Shown here piece after piece: positions 7,460 through 16,199 of a DNA stretch of 32,143 bases. Every line of letters begins with the position of its first letter. Position 1 is the first letter of the stretch. Source of the stretch: Lachnospiraceae bacterium. GTDB lineage: Bacteria > Bacillota_A > Clostridia > Lachnospirales > Lachnospiraceae. Under the pieces are notes generated by a model. That model saw only the letters and a list, made by a program, of their open reading frames with translations. It was not told the DNA's origin and ran no database searches. A program made the translations under genes and the position numbers. Location: NCBI GenBank assembly GCA_017435025.1, contig JAFSFU010000038.1, positions 1 through 32,143 on the forward strand. Reading direction: 5' to 3'.

Positions 7460-8314
7460 ATGTCACTATTTGAACATGGCCGGCCAAATCCTGTGTCTCC
7501 TGCAGCATCCCAGCTGACTGGTTTCCAAACTTATCTTGAACGCAAAAACCGTTCCGGCAATACCATCCGGGCCTACCTTTTTGCTGTGCGGCAATTTCTG
7601 GACCTGTATCCACAAGTTGACCACAATTACATGATGCTGTACAAATGTTACCTGATGGAACATTATAAACCGCAGACGGGCAATCTGCGAATTCGGTCAA
7701 TCAACTGCTACATGGAATGCCAGAAACATCCGGAAACAAAGGTACCTATGGTACGGCTGCAGCACAAATCCTTTCTGGAAAATGTGATCAGCCAGGCTGA
7801 CTATGAATATTTAAAAACCAGACTTCTGCAGGATGAACATATGACATGTTATTATGCCGTCTGGCTGATGGCTTCCACCGGTCTTCGCATCAGCGAGCTG
7901 ATTCAGCTGCAAGTACACGACATCAGACGTGGCTATATGGATATCCATTCCAAGGGAAATCGTATCCGGCGAGTCTATATTCCAAAACATGTACGTACAG
8001 ACTGTAAACAATGGTTATATTCCCTAAAACGTACTTCCGGCGATGTTTTCTTAAATCGCTATGGCAGCCGTATTTCTCCGGCAGGTATCCGTGATCAGTT
8101 AAAGCGATATGCCATACAATACGACCTTGATCCATCTGTCGTCCATCCCCACGCATTCCGACATCTGTTTGCAAAAAACTTCATTGAGTCCTGCGGTGAC
8201 ATTGCCCTTTTAGCCGATATCCTGGGGCATGAAAGTATTGAAACCACAAGAATCTACCTTACTAAATCCAGTCAGGAGCAGCAAAAATTATTGGACGAAA
8301 TCGTGACATGGTGA
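7460..8314 (+). CDS. Tyrosine recombinase, Xer-like
   Basis: A site-specific recombinase of about 284 aa. It has an N-terminal SAM-like core-binding domain (LTGFQTYLERKNRSGNTIRA) and a complete catalytic set: Arg in STGLRISEL, Lys in SKGNRIRRV, HAFRH, His in LGHES, and the nucleophile Tyr in TTRIYL (R145, K167, H233, R236, H259, Y268 counted from the ATG at 7454). The ATG at 7460 is preferred since AAAGGA is only 3 nt from the one at 7454 but 9 nt from this one. It is shorter than the usual XerC/XerD, and no phage or conjugation genes are nearby. Its target could be the 67-bp repeats at 1226 and 8877, which is an inference. Confidence 0.9.
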   Translation: MSLFEHGRPNPVSPAASQLTGFQTYLERKNRSGNTIRAYLFAVRQFLDLYPQVDHNYMMLYKCYLMEHYKPQTGNLRIRSINCYMECQKHPETKVPMVRLQHKSFLENVISQADYEYLKTRLLQDEHMTCYYAVWLMASTGLRISELIQLQVHDIRRGYMDIHSKGNRIRRVYIPKHVRTDCKQWLYSLKRTSGDVFLNRYGSRISPAGIRDQLKRYAIQYDLDPSVVHPHAFRHLFAKNFIESCGDIALLADILGHESIETTRIYLTKSSQEQQKLLDEIVTW

Positions 8315-8335
8315 TTTGGAAACCTTGAAAAACGG

Positions 8336-8375
8336 AAAACCGCAGGCCGTGCATGACGCACAAACCTGCGGTTTT
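8336..8375. terminator. Bidirectional terminator after the recombinase
   Basis: The arms AAAACCGCAGG and CCTGCGGTTTT enclose a loop with an inner CGTGC/GCAC pairing. It lies 22 nt after the recombinase stop and downstream of the cell-wall-binding fragment on the other strand. Its layout matches the hairpins at 8950 and 16115. Confidence 0.75.
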
Positions 8376-8477
8376 GATTTACAACCTGTTCACTTATGCT
8401 TTGGCTTTTTTGCCGTGTATTTTCATTGGCTTCTCTGATTTCTTCTGACTGCTCTCACAGTCTTACTCAATCAGGAT

Positions 8478-8876
8478 TTACTCGGTCATGCTGGCAACAC
8501 TCTTGTAAGAAACACCCTTTGTATCGGTGTTGTATACGAACTTCGCACCGCCGAAGTAGTACATCTTTCCGTCCATCTCTACGAAACCATATAACATCTG
8601 TCCATCCTCAGCATAAATATCCTCTAAGATCCATGTCTGCGCAGAGGTGCTCTCATCAGCAGCCGGGACGAATGCTTTACCATTCTTATCAAAGTAGAAC
8701 CAGAACTTTTCGTTGTCGCTGTCATCTGCACCATAGTCTACACTATTGTACTCTTTCACCCAACGGTTTTTCTTTGCATGACCGTCATCCTCGTCGCCGC
8801 AGAAATAGATGTCTCTGCCTTCTGCTGCCGGTTTACCGGTGGAGCGGATATAGTACCAGTTTTTATCATCTTCATC
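8478..8876 (-). pseudogene. Decayed cell-wall-binding-repeat protein fragment
   Basis: About 133 codons closely similar to the C-terminal 300 residues of the intact paralogue at 16200-17699 (same ending KGVSYKSVASMTE). It lacks the signal peptide and first 200 residues, cut where the 67-bp repeat begins, and carries three internal in-frame deletions relative to the paralogue: about 49 aa after STGKPA, about 27 aa after YAEDG, and about 98 aa at YYFGG. It differs from the paralogue at many positions, so it is a real second copy rather than a duplicate read. No ribosome site precedes it. Confidence 0.75.
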
Positions 8877-8943
8877 TGAACACACAAAGCTTTTTCATAC
8901 TCATGCCTGTCAGGGTTCGCCCCCTGGCAGGTCCCCCTTTGAA
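8877..8943 (+). repeat. 67-bp direct repeat, copy B
   Basis: Exact copy of 1226-1292 in the same orientation, 7,651 bp away. One edge truncates the cell-wall-binding fragment; the other is 6 bp from the hairpin after galT, whose expected minus-strand T-run is missing. Both edges therefore look like junctions of an inserted or recombined segment. Confidence 0.9.
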
Positions 8944-8949
8944 CTCAAT

Positions 8950-8982
8950 CCCCGCAGCCGTGCTTTCACACGAACTGCGGGG
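8950..8982. terminator. GC-rich hairpin downstream of galT
   Basis: The arms CCCCGCAG and CTGCGGGG share the loop sequence CCGTGCTTTCACACGAAC with the terminator at 16115-16161. A T-rich stretch follows only on the plus strand; on the minus strand, where galT ends, the expected T-run is absent. Confidence 0.55.
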
Positions 8983-9003
8983 TTCTGTTTTTCCTTATTT
9001 TTC

Positions 9004-10497
9004 CTATTTGTTCACTTCATTTACAAAGCGCAGGAACGCCTCCGCACCTTCCGGTGTATTTTTATACACGCCTGCATCTTCCAGAACCTCAGCAAAGACT
9101 TTTCCGGTCTCCTTCAGAATAATATCCAGTGCATTTTCCTTTGTAAATGTGTACTGTTTCTTCAGTTCTTCCACCCACTCTGCATGTTTCTGCAGCGTTT
9201 CATCACCGGCGATGTCACGGTTTTCGGCTGCCGCCTCTGCCAGATTGGTCAGTTCCTGCTTCAGACGGCTCGGCAGAACCGCAAGCCCCATAACCTCGAT
9301 GAGACCAATATTTTCCTTCTTAATGTGATGCTTATCCGCATGCGGATGGAACACGCCCAATGGATGTTCGTCGGTTGTGATGTTGCAGCGAAGAACCAGA
9401 TCCAGTTCATAATCCTCACCTCTGCGGCGGGCAATCGGAGTGATCGTGTTGTGCGGCTGATTGTCTGAGAACGCGATAACACCGACACTCTCATCGGAAT
9501 AACCGCGCCATTTCACGAGAATCTTATCTGCCAGTTCTGCGACACGGGCCGGATCACTGCCGCAAAGACGGATAACACTCATCGGCCACTTTACGATACC
9601 GGCCTGAACATCTTCAAAGCCTTCAAATGTGATCACTTCTTTTACCGGAGCCGTTTCCATGGCAAAAGTATAATGACCGCCCTGGAAATGCTCATGGCTG
9701 AGAATGGAACCGCCGACGATCGGCAGATCCGCATTGGAACCGACAAAGTAATGCGGGAAGATCCTCACAAAATCCAGCAGTTTCTCAAAGGCGGACTTAT
9801 CGATCTTCATTGGAATATGTTCTGCATTAAACACGATACAGTGCTCATTATAGTAAACATACGGAGAATACTGCAGGCACCAGTCTGCGCCGCAAATTTC
9901 AATCGGTACGATCCGGTGATTTGCACGGGCCGGATGGTTCATGCGTCCTGCATAACCTTCATTCTCTCTGCAAAGCTGGCACTTCGGATACGCCGTTTGC
10001 GGCGCATTCTTGGCAGCCGCAATGGCCTTCGGGTCCTTCTCCGGCTTAGACAGATTGATGGTAATGTCTAACTCGCCGTACTCACTGTCATATTTCCAGC
10101 GCATGTCCTTCTTAATACGATAACGACGGATATAGTCTGTGTCACAGCTGAATTTATAATACCAGTCTGTGGCTTTTACCGGATCCTCCGCATATAAGTG
10201 ATAGAAGATACCGATCACTTCGCGCGGCATCGGAGTGATGGCTCCCATAATACGGGTGTCAAAAATATCACGCGCAGTAATACCATCCTCACAAAGACCT
10301 TTTTCTACCGCATAATCCAGCATACCGCCTAAAATCTCCTCAAGATCTTCGGTCTGCGGCTCCTCAGAAGGAGTATAATCATCCATACGGAGCAAATCCA
10401 GAAGTCGATTGGTCAGAACCATATGGTCCACCGGCTCTGCAAGTCCGTTGTTCATGGCGTAGGATACCAAAGAGTCAATATAAGTTTCAATCTTCAT
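9004..10497 (-). CDS. galT: UTP--hexose-1-phosphate (galactose-1-phosphate) uridylyltransferase, type II
   Basis: Converts galactose-1-phosphate and UDP-glucose to UDP-galactose and glucose-1-phosphate in the Leloir pathway. At 497 aa it is the long Firmicute-type GalT. The motif SILSHEHFQGGHYTFAME holds the family His residues; VGVIAFSDNQPHNTITPIA and GVFHPHADKHHIKKENIGLI are also typical. It starts 1 nt after the galK stop, so the two are translated together. Confidence 0.95.
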   Translation of the reverse strand: MKIETYIDSLVSYAMNNGLAEPVDHMVLTNRLLDLLRMDDYTPSEEPQTEDLEEILGGMLDYAVEKGLCEDGITARDIFDTRIMGAITPMPREVIGIFYHLYAEDPVKATDWYYKFSCDTDYIRRYRIKKDMRWKYDSEYGELDITINLSKPEKDPKAIAAAKNAPQTAYPKCQLCRENEGYAGRMNHPARANHRIVPIEICGADWCLQYSPYVYYNEHCIVFNAEHIPMKIDKSAFEKLLDFVRIFPHYFVGSNADLPIVGGSILSHEHFQGGHYTFAMETAPVKEVITFEGFEDVQAGIVKWPMSVIRLCGSDPARVAELADKILVKWRGYSDESVGVIAFSDNQPHNTITPIARRRGEDYELDLVLRCNITTDEHPLGVFHPHADKHHIKKENIGLIEVMGLAVLPSRLKQELTNLAEAAAENRDIAGDETLQKHAEWVEELKKQYTFTKENALDIILKETGKVFAEVLEDAGVYKNTPEGAEAFLRFVNEVNK

Positions 10498-10498
10498 A

Positions 10499-11716
10499 CT
10501 ATTCCTGCACCTCCATCTCTACACCGCCCTGCGGACGAATAGACAGAACGTGGCAGGCACCATCGCCGAGAATTCCATCCATACCTGCAACGAAACCATC
10601 AAGAATATCAAATGGTACAAATGCCTGAACCGTACCGGCAAAACCGCCTCCATGGACACGGTAACCGCCGCGTCCGCCGAGGAAATGTTCACACATAGCA
10701 AGTGCAAGCGCTACGTCCTGATGCTCCTTATATCCGACCGGGATGACATTCTGAAGATACATGTAAGAAGAGTATCCGCTCTCCTTGATCAATTTCAGGA
10801 ATGTATCGAAATCGCCCTGCTCCAATGCAGCCACCTGTTTTGGTACACGCGCATTCTCCTGATAAAAATGCACAGCACGCAGCACTGCACGGTCACCGCA
10901 GTTTTCACGAAGAACCGGAATTGCAGCAAAGAACTCTTTCTCGTCAATCTCTGTCAGCACCTCTTTGCCAAAGTGTGCACACACCGTTTTAATCTCATTC
11001 GGGATTGCAGCATATTCGTCTGTCAGGTCAGCATGACTCGCCTTTGTATCAATAATACATAATGCATGACCGCAGGATGCAAAATCAAATTTCAGCGGAA
11101 CAATTTCCGGCTTTTCTTTGTCAAAAAAGTCAATGGTTACCAGATTGCCCACAGCAGAGGCTGTCTGGTCCATGAGACCGCAAGGTTTACCAAAGAATAC
11201 ATTTTCCGCATACTGACCGATCTGAGCCACCTCGGCCTGGGAAACTCTTGCATCAAAAAACAGATGGTTCAGGATTGTGCCGATCAGCACTTCGTAAGCG
11301 GCAGATGAAGAGAGGCCGCTGCCCGGAAGAACCGTGGACTCACAATATGCATCAAATCCCTCCACAATACAGCCAAGCTGCGCAAAACGGGCAGCCACGC
11401 CGCGGATCAATGCCGGTGTTGTGTTTATTTCGTCTTCCTTCGGTGTCAGTTCTTTTACATTCACTTCACACAAAGGATATCCCTTTGAAAGGATACGGAT
11501 CTGGTCTGTGCCGTTCAGTCGAACTGCGGCTACCGTATCCAGATTTACCGCTGCGGCTAACACACGGCCGCGCTGATGGTCTGTGTGGTTACCGCCAATT
11601 TCTGTACGTCCCGGGACAGAGAAATACCGCTCCGGGACGCCGCCAAATGCGGCTGCAAAGCCGGCATCCAGCGCCTTCTTTTTTATTGAATCTAAATATA
11701 ATACAGGTATGGTCAT
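10499..11716 (-). CDS. galK: Galactokinase
   Basis: Phosphorylates galactose at C1. A 405-aa GHMP kinase with the galactokinase signature GRTEIGGNHTDHQRG near residue 37, the phosphate-binding VLPGSGLSSSAAYE, and the C-terminal GGRGGYRVHGGGFAGTVQAF. The signature reads GGNHTDH where many galactokinases have GEHTDY, a common clostridial variant. GGAGG lies 8 nt before the ATG. It sits between the mgl transporter genes and galT. Confidence 0.95.
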   Translation of the reverse strand: MTIPVLYLDSIKKKALDAGFAAAFGGVPERYFSVPGRTEIGGNHTDHQRGRVLAAAVNLDTVAAVRLNGTDQIRILSKGYPLCEVNVKELTPKEDEINTTPALIRGVAARFAQLGCIVEGFDAYCESTVLPGSGLSSSAAYEVLIGTILNHLFFDARVSQAEVAQIGQYAENVFFGKPCGLMDQTASAVGNLVTIDFFDKEKPEIVPLKFDFASCGHALCIIDTKASHADLTDEYAAIPNEIKTVCAHFGKEVLTEIDEKEFFAAIPVLRENCGDRAVLRAVHFYQENARVPKQVAALEQGDFDTFLKLIKESGYSSYMYLQNVIPVGYKEHQDVALALAMCEHFLGGRGGYRVHGGGFAGTVQAFVPFDILDGFVAGMDGILGDGACHVLSIRPQGGVEMEVQE

Positions 11717-11745
11717 TATCTATTCCTCCAAATAACACTTTACAC

Positions 11746-11777
11746 AAAAACGAACCGCCTACAAATGCAGGCGGTTC
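11746..11777 (-). terminator. Hairpin with T-run between the mgl genes and galK
   Basis: The 8-bp arms GAACCGCC and GGCGGTTC (11752-11759, 11770-11777) are followed on the minus strand by GTTTTTG. It may be a partial terminator lowering gal expression relative to the transporter. Confidence 0.65.
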
Positions 11778-11791
11778 TGTAAGAATACAGG

Positions 11792-12172
11792 TTATTGCAA
11801 TTTCTGCCATCCTGCATATAGCGTCATATCTGATTGTATTGTATCTGTATCTGCATCCCAGAGTTCAAAGCAGGCATAGTCTTTATACCAGCCGGTAAAA
11901 GCATATCCCTCTCTGGTAGGTGATTCCGGCAGAACCAGAAGTTCTCCGTACATCTGCTCCTGAGAAGCAACGTCGCTTCCCCCCAGAGAATTGAATGTGA
12001 TCGTCAATCCCGGATTCCGCAGATTGATCGCTACAAAAGCCATGATCAGCAAAACACAAACAATAATGATCCGGTTAAGCGATTTTACAGATACATTTAC
12101 ATTTTTATAAAGTCCCCGCAGCTGCGGCAACTCATTCTCGTTTAGTTTCGAAGTCTTTTGATTCTCGTCCAT
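11792..12172 (-). CDS. Small membrane protein with one InlB B-repeat
   Basis: A 126-aa protein with a cytoplasmic N-terminus of about 30 residues, one membrane helix (RIIIVCVLLIMAFVAINL) and an outer domain matching a Listeria-Bacteroides (InlB B) repeat: ITFNSLGG, then PTREGYAFTGWYKD and TLYAGW. Its ATG overlaps the mglC stop as TAATG, so it is coupled to the transporter. The function is unknown; a role at the cell surface linked to galactose uptake is an inference. Confidence 0.8.
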   Translation of the reverse strand: MDENQKTSKLNENELPQLRGLYKNVNVSVKSLNRIIIVCVLLIMAFVAINLRNPGLTITFNSLGGSDVASQEQMYGELLVLPESPTREGYAFTGWYKDYACFELWDADTDTIQSDMTLYAGWQKLQ

Positions 12173-13254
12173 TACTTCTTAACCAGATACTTACGCATAT
12201 CCAGAGCACATGCACAGAGAATGATCGCACCCTTGATGATATACAGGCTGGAAGAGTCTACACCAAGCATAGTCAGAGCTACGAAGATCAGTCGAAGAAC
12301 AACAACGCCCAAGATGATACCGCTGATCTTACCGGTACCACCAACGAAGGATACACCACCGATAACGCAGGCTGCGATCGCATCACATTCTGCGTTCAGA
12401 CCTGTACCTGCAGCAACGGAACCACTACGAGCACCCTCGATGAAACCTGTGTAACCATACATTGCACCAGCCAGAGTATGTACTAAAACAGTTGTCCAGA
12501 ACACGTTAACGCCGGAAACCTTTGCCGCTTCCGCGTTGGAACCTACCGCAAACATATTTTTACCAAATGTAGTCTTATTCCAGATGAACCACATCAGTGC
12601 AACCAGTACAACCGCATATGCTACGTATCTCGGCACCGCAACATTGCCCAAACGGAACATCTCACCGTTAACAAACATCTTATACTCATCGCTCAGACCG
12701 GAAATCGGCTGACCATTATTGCCGTTGAGGGAGAAGAACCACAGGATAACACCATAAGTGATCAACTGAGTGGATAATGTTACGATGAACGGATGAAGGC
12801 TGAACTTTGCAACAAAGAAACCGTTGACCATACCGATCACTGCACCGACAAGGATAACAGCCATCAGAGCCAGGGCAATCCATGCGCCGTTGATCTCCGG
12901 AAGATTCTGGAACATTTTGTTGGCAAAGTCTGTTTTCTGCAGCATAACACCTGCAATCGCTGCAGTAAGACCGGAAATACGACCTGCAGATAAGTCAGTA
13001 CCGGTTAAAACGATACATCCTGCGATACCTAAAGCCATCGGCAGATATGCAGCAACCTGTGTGATCAGGTTGGCAAAGGAGCCGAGAGTCATAAAATTCG
13101 GCTTCTGAATAGCGGTATAAATAACAAAGATGAACATCAGGATATATAATGCATTATTGAGTACCAGATCAGACAAATAACGGCGCTTATCTTTCGCGTC
13201 CATCTGGCGATACTCAGCAGCAGCACGCTGCAGATTGGCAATTGGATTATTCAT
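12172..13254 (-). CDS. mglC: Galactose/methyl galactoside ABC transporter permease
   Basis: A 360-aa integral membrane protein of the MglC/RbsC family with about ten hydrophobic helices. Conserved segments include GIAGCIVLTGTDLSAGRISG, VNGFFVAKFSLHPFIVTLST, and AVGSNAEAAKVSGVNV with GVSFVGGTGKISGIILGV. It is longer than E. coli MglC by about 25 residues at the N-terminus. The ATG is 14 nt after the mglA stop. Confidence 0.93.
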   Translation of the reverse strand: MNNPIANLQRAAAEYRQMDAKDKRRYLSDLVLNNALYILMFIFVIYTAIQKPNFMTLGSFANLITQVAAYLPMALGIAGCIVLTGTDLSAGRISGLTAAIAGVMLQKTDFANKMFQNLPEINGAWIALALMAVILVGAVIGMVNGFFVAKFSLHPFIVTLSTQLITYGVILWFFSLNGNNGQPISGLSDEYKMFVNGEMFRLGNVAVPRYVAYAVVLVALMWFIWNKTTFGKNMFAVGSNAEAAKVSGVNVFWTTVLVHTLAGAMYGYTGFIEGARSGSVAAGTGLNAECDAIAACVIGGVSFVGGTGKISGIILGVVVLRLIFVALTMLGVDSSSLYIIKGAIILCACALDMRKYLVKK

Positions 13255-13268
13255 GCTATCTTTCCTCC

Positions 13269-14768
13269 TTATGCATACTTGGCAGCCAATGTCATGATCT
13301 CTTCCTGAGTTGTGTTGCGGGCATCCACTTCACCGGCAACCCGACCGCCGGACATAACCACGATGCGGTCACACACACCCAGAAGCTCCGGCATTTCAGA
13401 GGAAACCATAATAACTGTTTTTCCTTTATTTGCCAGATCCAGGATCAGCTGATAGATTTCATATTTCGCGCCTACGTCAATACCACGTGTCGGCTCGTCC
13501 AGAAGCAGAACCTCCGGTTCTGTCAGAAGCCAGCGTCCAATGATAACCTTCTGCTGGTTACCTCCGGAGAGAGTACGAATCTTCGTCTCCTGGGACGGAG
13601 TCTTTGTTCGCATCGCATCGATATAGCGCTGCGTATCCTCGCGCTGGGACTTTTCACTAAGCCAAAGTCCGAAACGTTTGTGACGTTTCAGGCTTGAAAT
13701 TACCGTATTGTCACGGATACTCAGAACACCAAAGATACCGGTCGCACGACGTTCCTCTGTCAACAGAGCAAAGTGATTTTTGATTGATTCCGTGGCATTG
13801 CGGTTCAGACAGCTTTTGCCCTTCAGAGTAATCGTTCCGCTCTTGCGGGTACGGATACCAAAAATGCTCTCCAGAGTTTCTGTACGGCCGGAGCTGTCCA
13901 GGCCGGCCAGACCCACGATCTCACCTCTGCGGGCATTAAAGGAAACATCCTTAAGCTGGTTGTACATACCGGTAATATTCTTAACCTCAAGGAATACTTC
14001 GCCCGGTGTATTGGTCTTCGGTGGGAACTGGTTCGTCAGTTCACGTCCAACCATCAGGCGGATGATATCTGCCATTTCCAGACGCTCTGCACGTTCTGTA
14101 GCAACCCACTGACCATCACGCATGACCGTAATGTAATCAGAAATACGCTTGATCTCAGCCATCTTGTGGGAGATATAGATGATACCTACGCCGCGGTCCC
14201 GAAGCATGTTGATGATCCGGAAAAGATGCTCTACTTCCTCTTCTGTCAGAGAGGAGGTAGGCTCGTCAAAAACGATAACTTTCGAATTATAGGAAACAGC
14301 TTTGGCAATCTCAACCATCTGTCTCTGAGAAACAGGCATTGTACTCATGATCCTGTGCGGATCCACGTTGATGCCCAGCTCTTCAAATACTGCCAAAGTA
14401 TCTTTGTACATTTTCTTTTCATTGACTGCGATGCCGCCGATCTTCGGATAGCGTCCCAGCCAGATATTATCCATGACACTGCGCTTCAGCGCCTGGTTCA
14501 GTTCCTGATGAACCATGGCTACACCATTGTCCAAAGCTTCTCTACTGTTCTTGAAGTCAATCTCCTTGCCATCAAGGAAAATCTGCCCCTTATCTTTGGA
14601 ATAAATACCAAACAGGCACTTCATCAGCGTGGACTTACCGGCACCATTTTCTCCCATGAGAGCATGGACAGTTCCTTTTTGTAACTCAAAATTGACGCCG
14701 TCCAGAGCCTTGACACCTGGGAATGTCTTGGTAATACCAGTCATTTTCAGTAGAACATTCTGCTCCAT
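13269..14768 (-). CDS. mglA: Galactose/methyl galactoside ABC transporter ATPase
   Basis: A 499-aa protein with two fused ATPase halves, as in MglA/RbsA. The first half has [30 protein letters not shown] and [11 protein letters not shown]. The second half has a degenerate Walker A ([16 protein letters not shown]), [16 protein letters not shown] and [12 protein letters not shown]. This asymmetry is normal for the family. Confidence 0.94.
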   Translation of the reverse strand: MEQNVLLKMTGITKTFPGVKALDGVNFELQKGTVHALMGENGAGKSTLMKCLFGIYSKDKGQIFLDGKEIDFKNSREALDNGVAMVHQELNQALKRSVMDNIWLGRYPKIGGIAVNEKKMYKDTLAVFEELGINVDPHRIMSTMPVSQRQMVEIAKAVSYNSKVIVFDEPTSSLTEEEVEHLFRIINMLRDRGVGIIYISHKMAEIKRISDYITVMRDGQWVATERAERLEMADIIRLMVGRELTNQFPPKTNTPGEVFLEVKNITGMYNQLKDVSFNARRGEIVGLAGLDSSGRTETLESIFGIRTRKSGTITLKGKSCLNRNATESIKNHFALLTEERRATGIFGVLSIRDNTVISSLKRHKRFGLWLSEKSQREDTQRYIDAMRTKTPSQETKIRTLSGGNQQKVIIGRWLLTEPEVLLLDEPTRGIDVGAKYEIYQLILDLANKGKTVIMVSSEMPELLGVCDRIVVMSGGRVAGEVDARNTTQEEIMTLAAKYA

Positions 14769-14796
14769 AGTTGTCTTTCCTCCCTTGCTTTAAAAT

Positions 14797-14836
14797 AAAA
14801 ACAAGACAGGCAGCTGCCACCAAAGCGACAGCTGCC
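14797..14836 (-). terminator. Hairpin between mglB and mglA
   Basis: The perfect 8-bp arms GGCAGCTG and CAGCTGCC (14809-14816, 14829-14836) are followed on the minus strand by TGTCTTGTTTTT. A leaky terminator or 3' stabiliser after the binding-protein gene would give the usual excess of MglB over MglA and MglC. Confidence 0.65.
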
Positions 14837-14857
14837 CGAAATATGCATAGATGCGAA

Positions 14858-15943
14858 TTATTCGCCTGTGTACGGTGCGTATGCAACGAACAGCTTGGAA
14901 GCACAATCAGATGCGATAGTGAAACGCTCGTCAGACAGACCAGCCAGAGCCTTCGCCAGTTCAGAGCCTTCAGCAACTGCAGCAACTGTCTTGGAGATAG
15001 CAGCAGCCATACCCTCAGCATCCTGCTTAACAGTACCAGTCATAGCGCCTTCAGCGATTAATGCTTTTGCGTTGTCAGTAGCGTCTACACCGAATACCGG
15101 AACAACGTGTGCGCCGTCAACGTTGTAGCCTTTCTCCTGAAGAGAAGCGATAACGCCTTCTGCCATACCGTCGTTGTTACAGATTACGAGCTCGATCATA
15201 TTGCCGTTGTCTTCATTGTAGGAAACGAAGTTTGTATCCATGTAATCCTTAGCAGCTGCTGCGGACCATGCACCACCTAAGTCAACCTGGTAGCAATCCG
15301 GGTTGGAAGCATCGAAGTAAGCAAGAGCGGACTTGCCAGCTGCTGTAAGAACAGCGTTTGCATCCTCAACACCAAACTGTGTACGGTAGATAGCCTCAAC
15401 GTTAGCCTCATCACCCTTCATCATAGCGTAGGAGATAACGCCGTCGCCGTTCATATCAACTGCATCATAGTTAGCTACAAGATAGTCACCGATCATCTTA
15501 CCCTGCATATGACCAGCTTCCGGAGCGTCTGTACCGATGAAGCAAGTTGTATTGTACTTCTCAAGAACAGCAACGTCTGTACCGTCTGTACCGATCGCAC
15601 GGTTGAAGAAGATTACCGGGATCTTGCCTGCTGCAGCTAAGATTTCCTCTGCTGCGTCTGCAGAACCGGAAGTAACAAGGTTAACGATTAACAGGTTGGA
15701 ACCACCAGCGATCGCTGTCTTAACCTGGTCAAGCTGCTTAGCCTGATCATTCGCTGCGAACTGGTTATCATACTCAATGCCAAGAGTATCAAGCTCAGCA
15801 TTGAGAGCAGTACGTACAGAGCTGAGATATACGTCAGACTCATCGTACCAGAATACAGAAATTTTCGGCTCATTGGAACCGCTACAAGCAACAAGGCTGA
15901 ATACCATAAGCATTGCCATTGCTAATGAGAGAAGTTTTTTCAT
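14858..15943 (-). CDS. mglB: Galactose-binding lipoprotein of the Mgl transporter
   Basis: A 361-aa periplasmic-binding-protein type 1 family lipoprotein. The lipobox LVAC follows a hydrophobic signal (MKKLLSLAMAMLMVFSLVAC). Sugar-binding segments include PVIFFNRAIGTDG, CFIGTDAPEAGHMQGKMIGD, and VICNNDGMAEGVIASLQEKG with VFGVDATDNAKALIAEGAMTG. First gene of the mgl-gal operon, with a well-placed promoter upstream. Confidence 0.93.
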   Translation of the reverse strand: MKKLLSLAMAMLMVFSLVACSGSNEPKISVFWYDESDVYLSSVRTALNAELDTLGIEYDNQFAANDQAKQLDQVKTAIAGGSNLLIVNLVTSGSADAAEEILAAAGKIPVIFFNRAIGTDGTDVAVLEKYNTTCFIGTDAPEAGHMQGKMIGDYLVANYDAVDMNGDGVISYAMMKGDEANVEAIYRTQFGVEDANAVLTAAGKSALAYFDASNPDCYQVDLGGAWSAAAAKDYMDTNFVSYNEDNGNMIELVICNNDGMAEGVIASLQEKGYNVDGAHVVPVFGVDATDNAKALIAEGAMTGTVKQDAEGMAAAISKTVAAVAEGSELAKALAGLSDERFTIASDCASKLFVAYAPYTGE

Positions 15944-15998
15944 ACATTTATCCTCCTTATTTTTCCCGGGTGTTCTCTACCCACCCACATACAAAATA

Positions 15999-16047
15999 AT
16001 TTTACCATTTCCTCTCCGAAATGTAAACCTTTTGCGCTAACATGTTA
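15999..16047 (-). promoter_or_regulatory. mgl-gal operon promoter with upstream palindrome
   Basis: On the minus strand TTTACA (16022-16027) and TAAAAT (15999-16004) are separated by exactly 17 nt. A perfect 10-bp palindrome TAACATGTTA (16038-16047) lies just upstream of the -35 and could bind a regulator. It does not fit the catabolite-repression (cre) consensus. Confidence 0.5.
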
Positions 16048-16114
16048 CGTTATTTCAAATAATTATGAGAAAACTTTCACAAATGTATAACCATTCACCT
16101 CTTTTTATATTATT

Positions 16115-16161
16115 AAAAGACCCCCGCAGCCGTGCTTTCACACGAACCGCGGGGGGCTTTT
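16115..16161. terminator. Strong bidirectional terminator after the cell-wall-binding gene
   Basis: AAAAGaCCCCCGC pairs with GCGGGGGgCTTTT; on the minus strand the T-rich tail follows. It lies about 40 nt past the stop of the gene at 16200. The loop CCGTGCTTTCACACGAAC is shared with the hairpin at 8950-8982. Confidence 0.85.
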
Positions 16162-16199
16162 ATGACCAATTTACTTATGTTCCTGTATTCCTGCCTGTT

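Noticed and set aside
8396..9328. 310-codon plus-strand frame spanning the repeat and galT end
   Set aside because: It crosses a decayed gene, a repeat, a terminator and the antisense of galT; the translation is low-complexity Ser/Arg/His.
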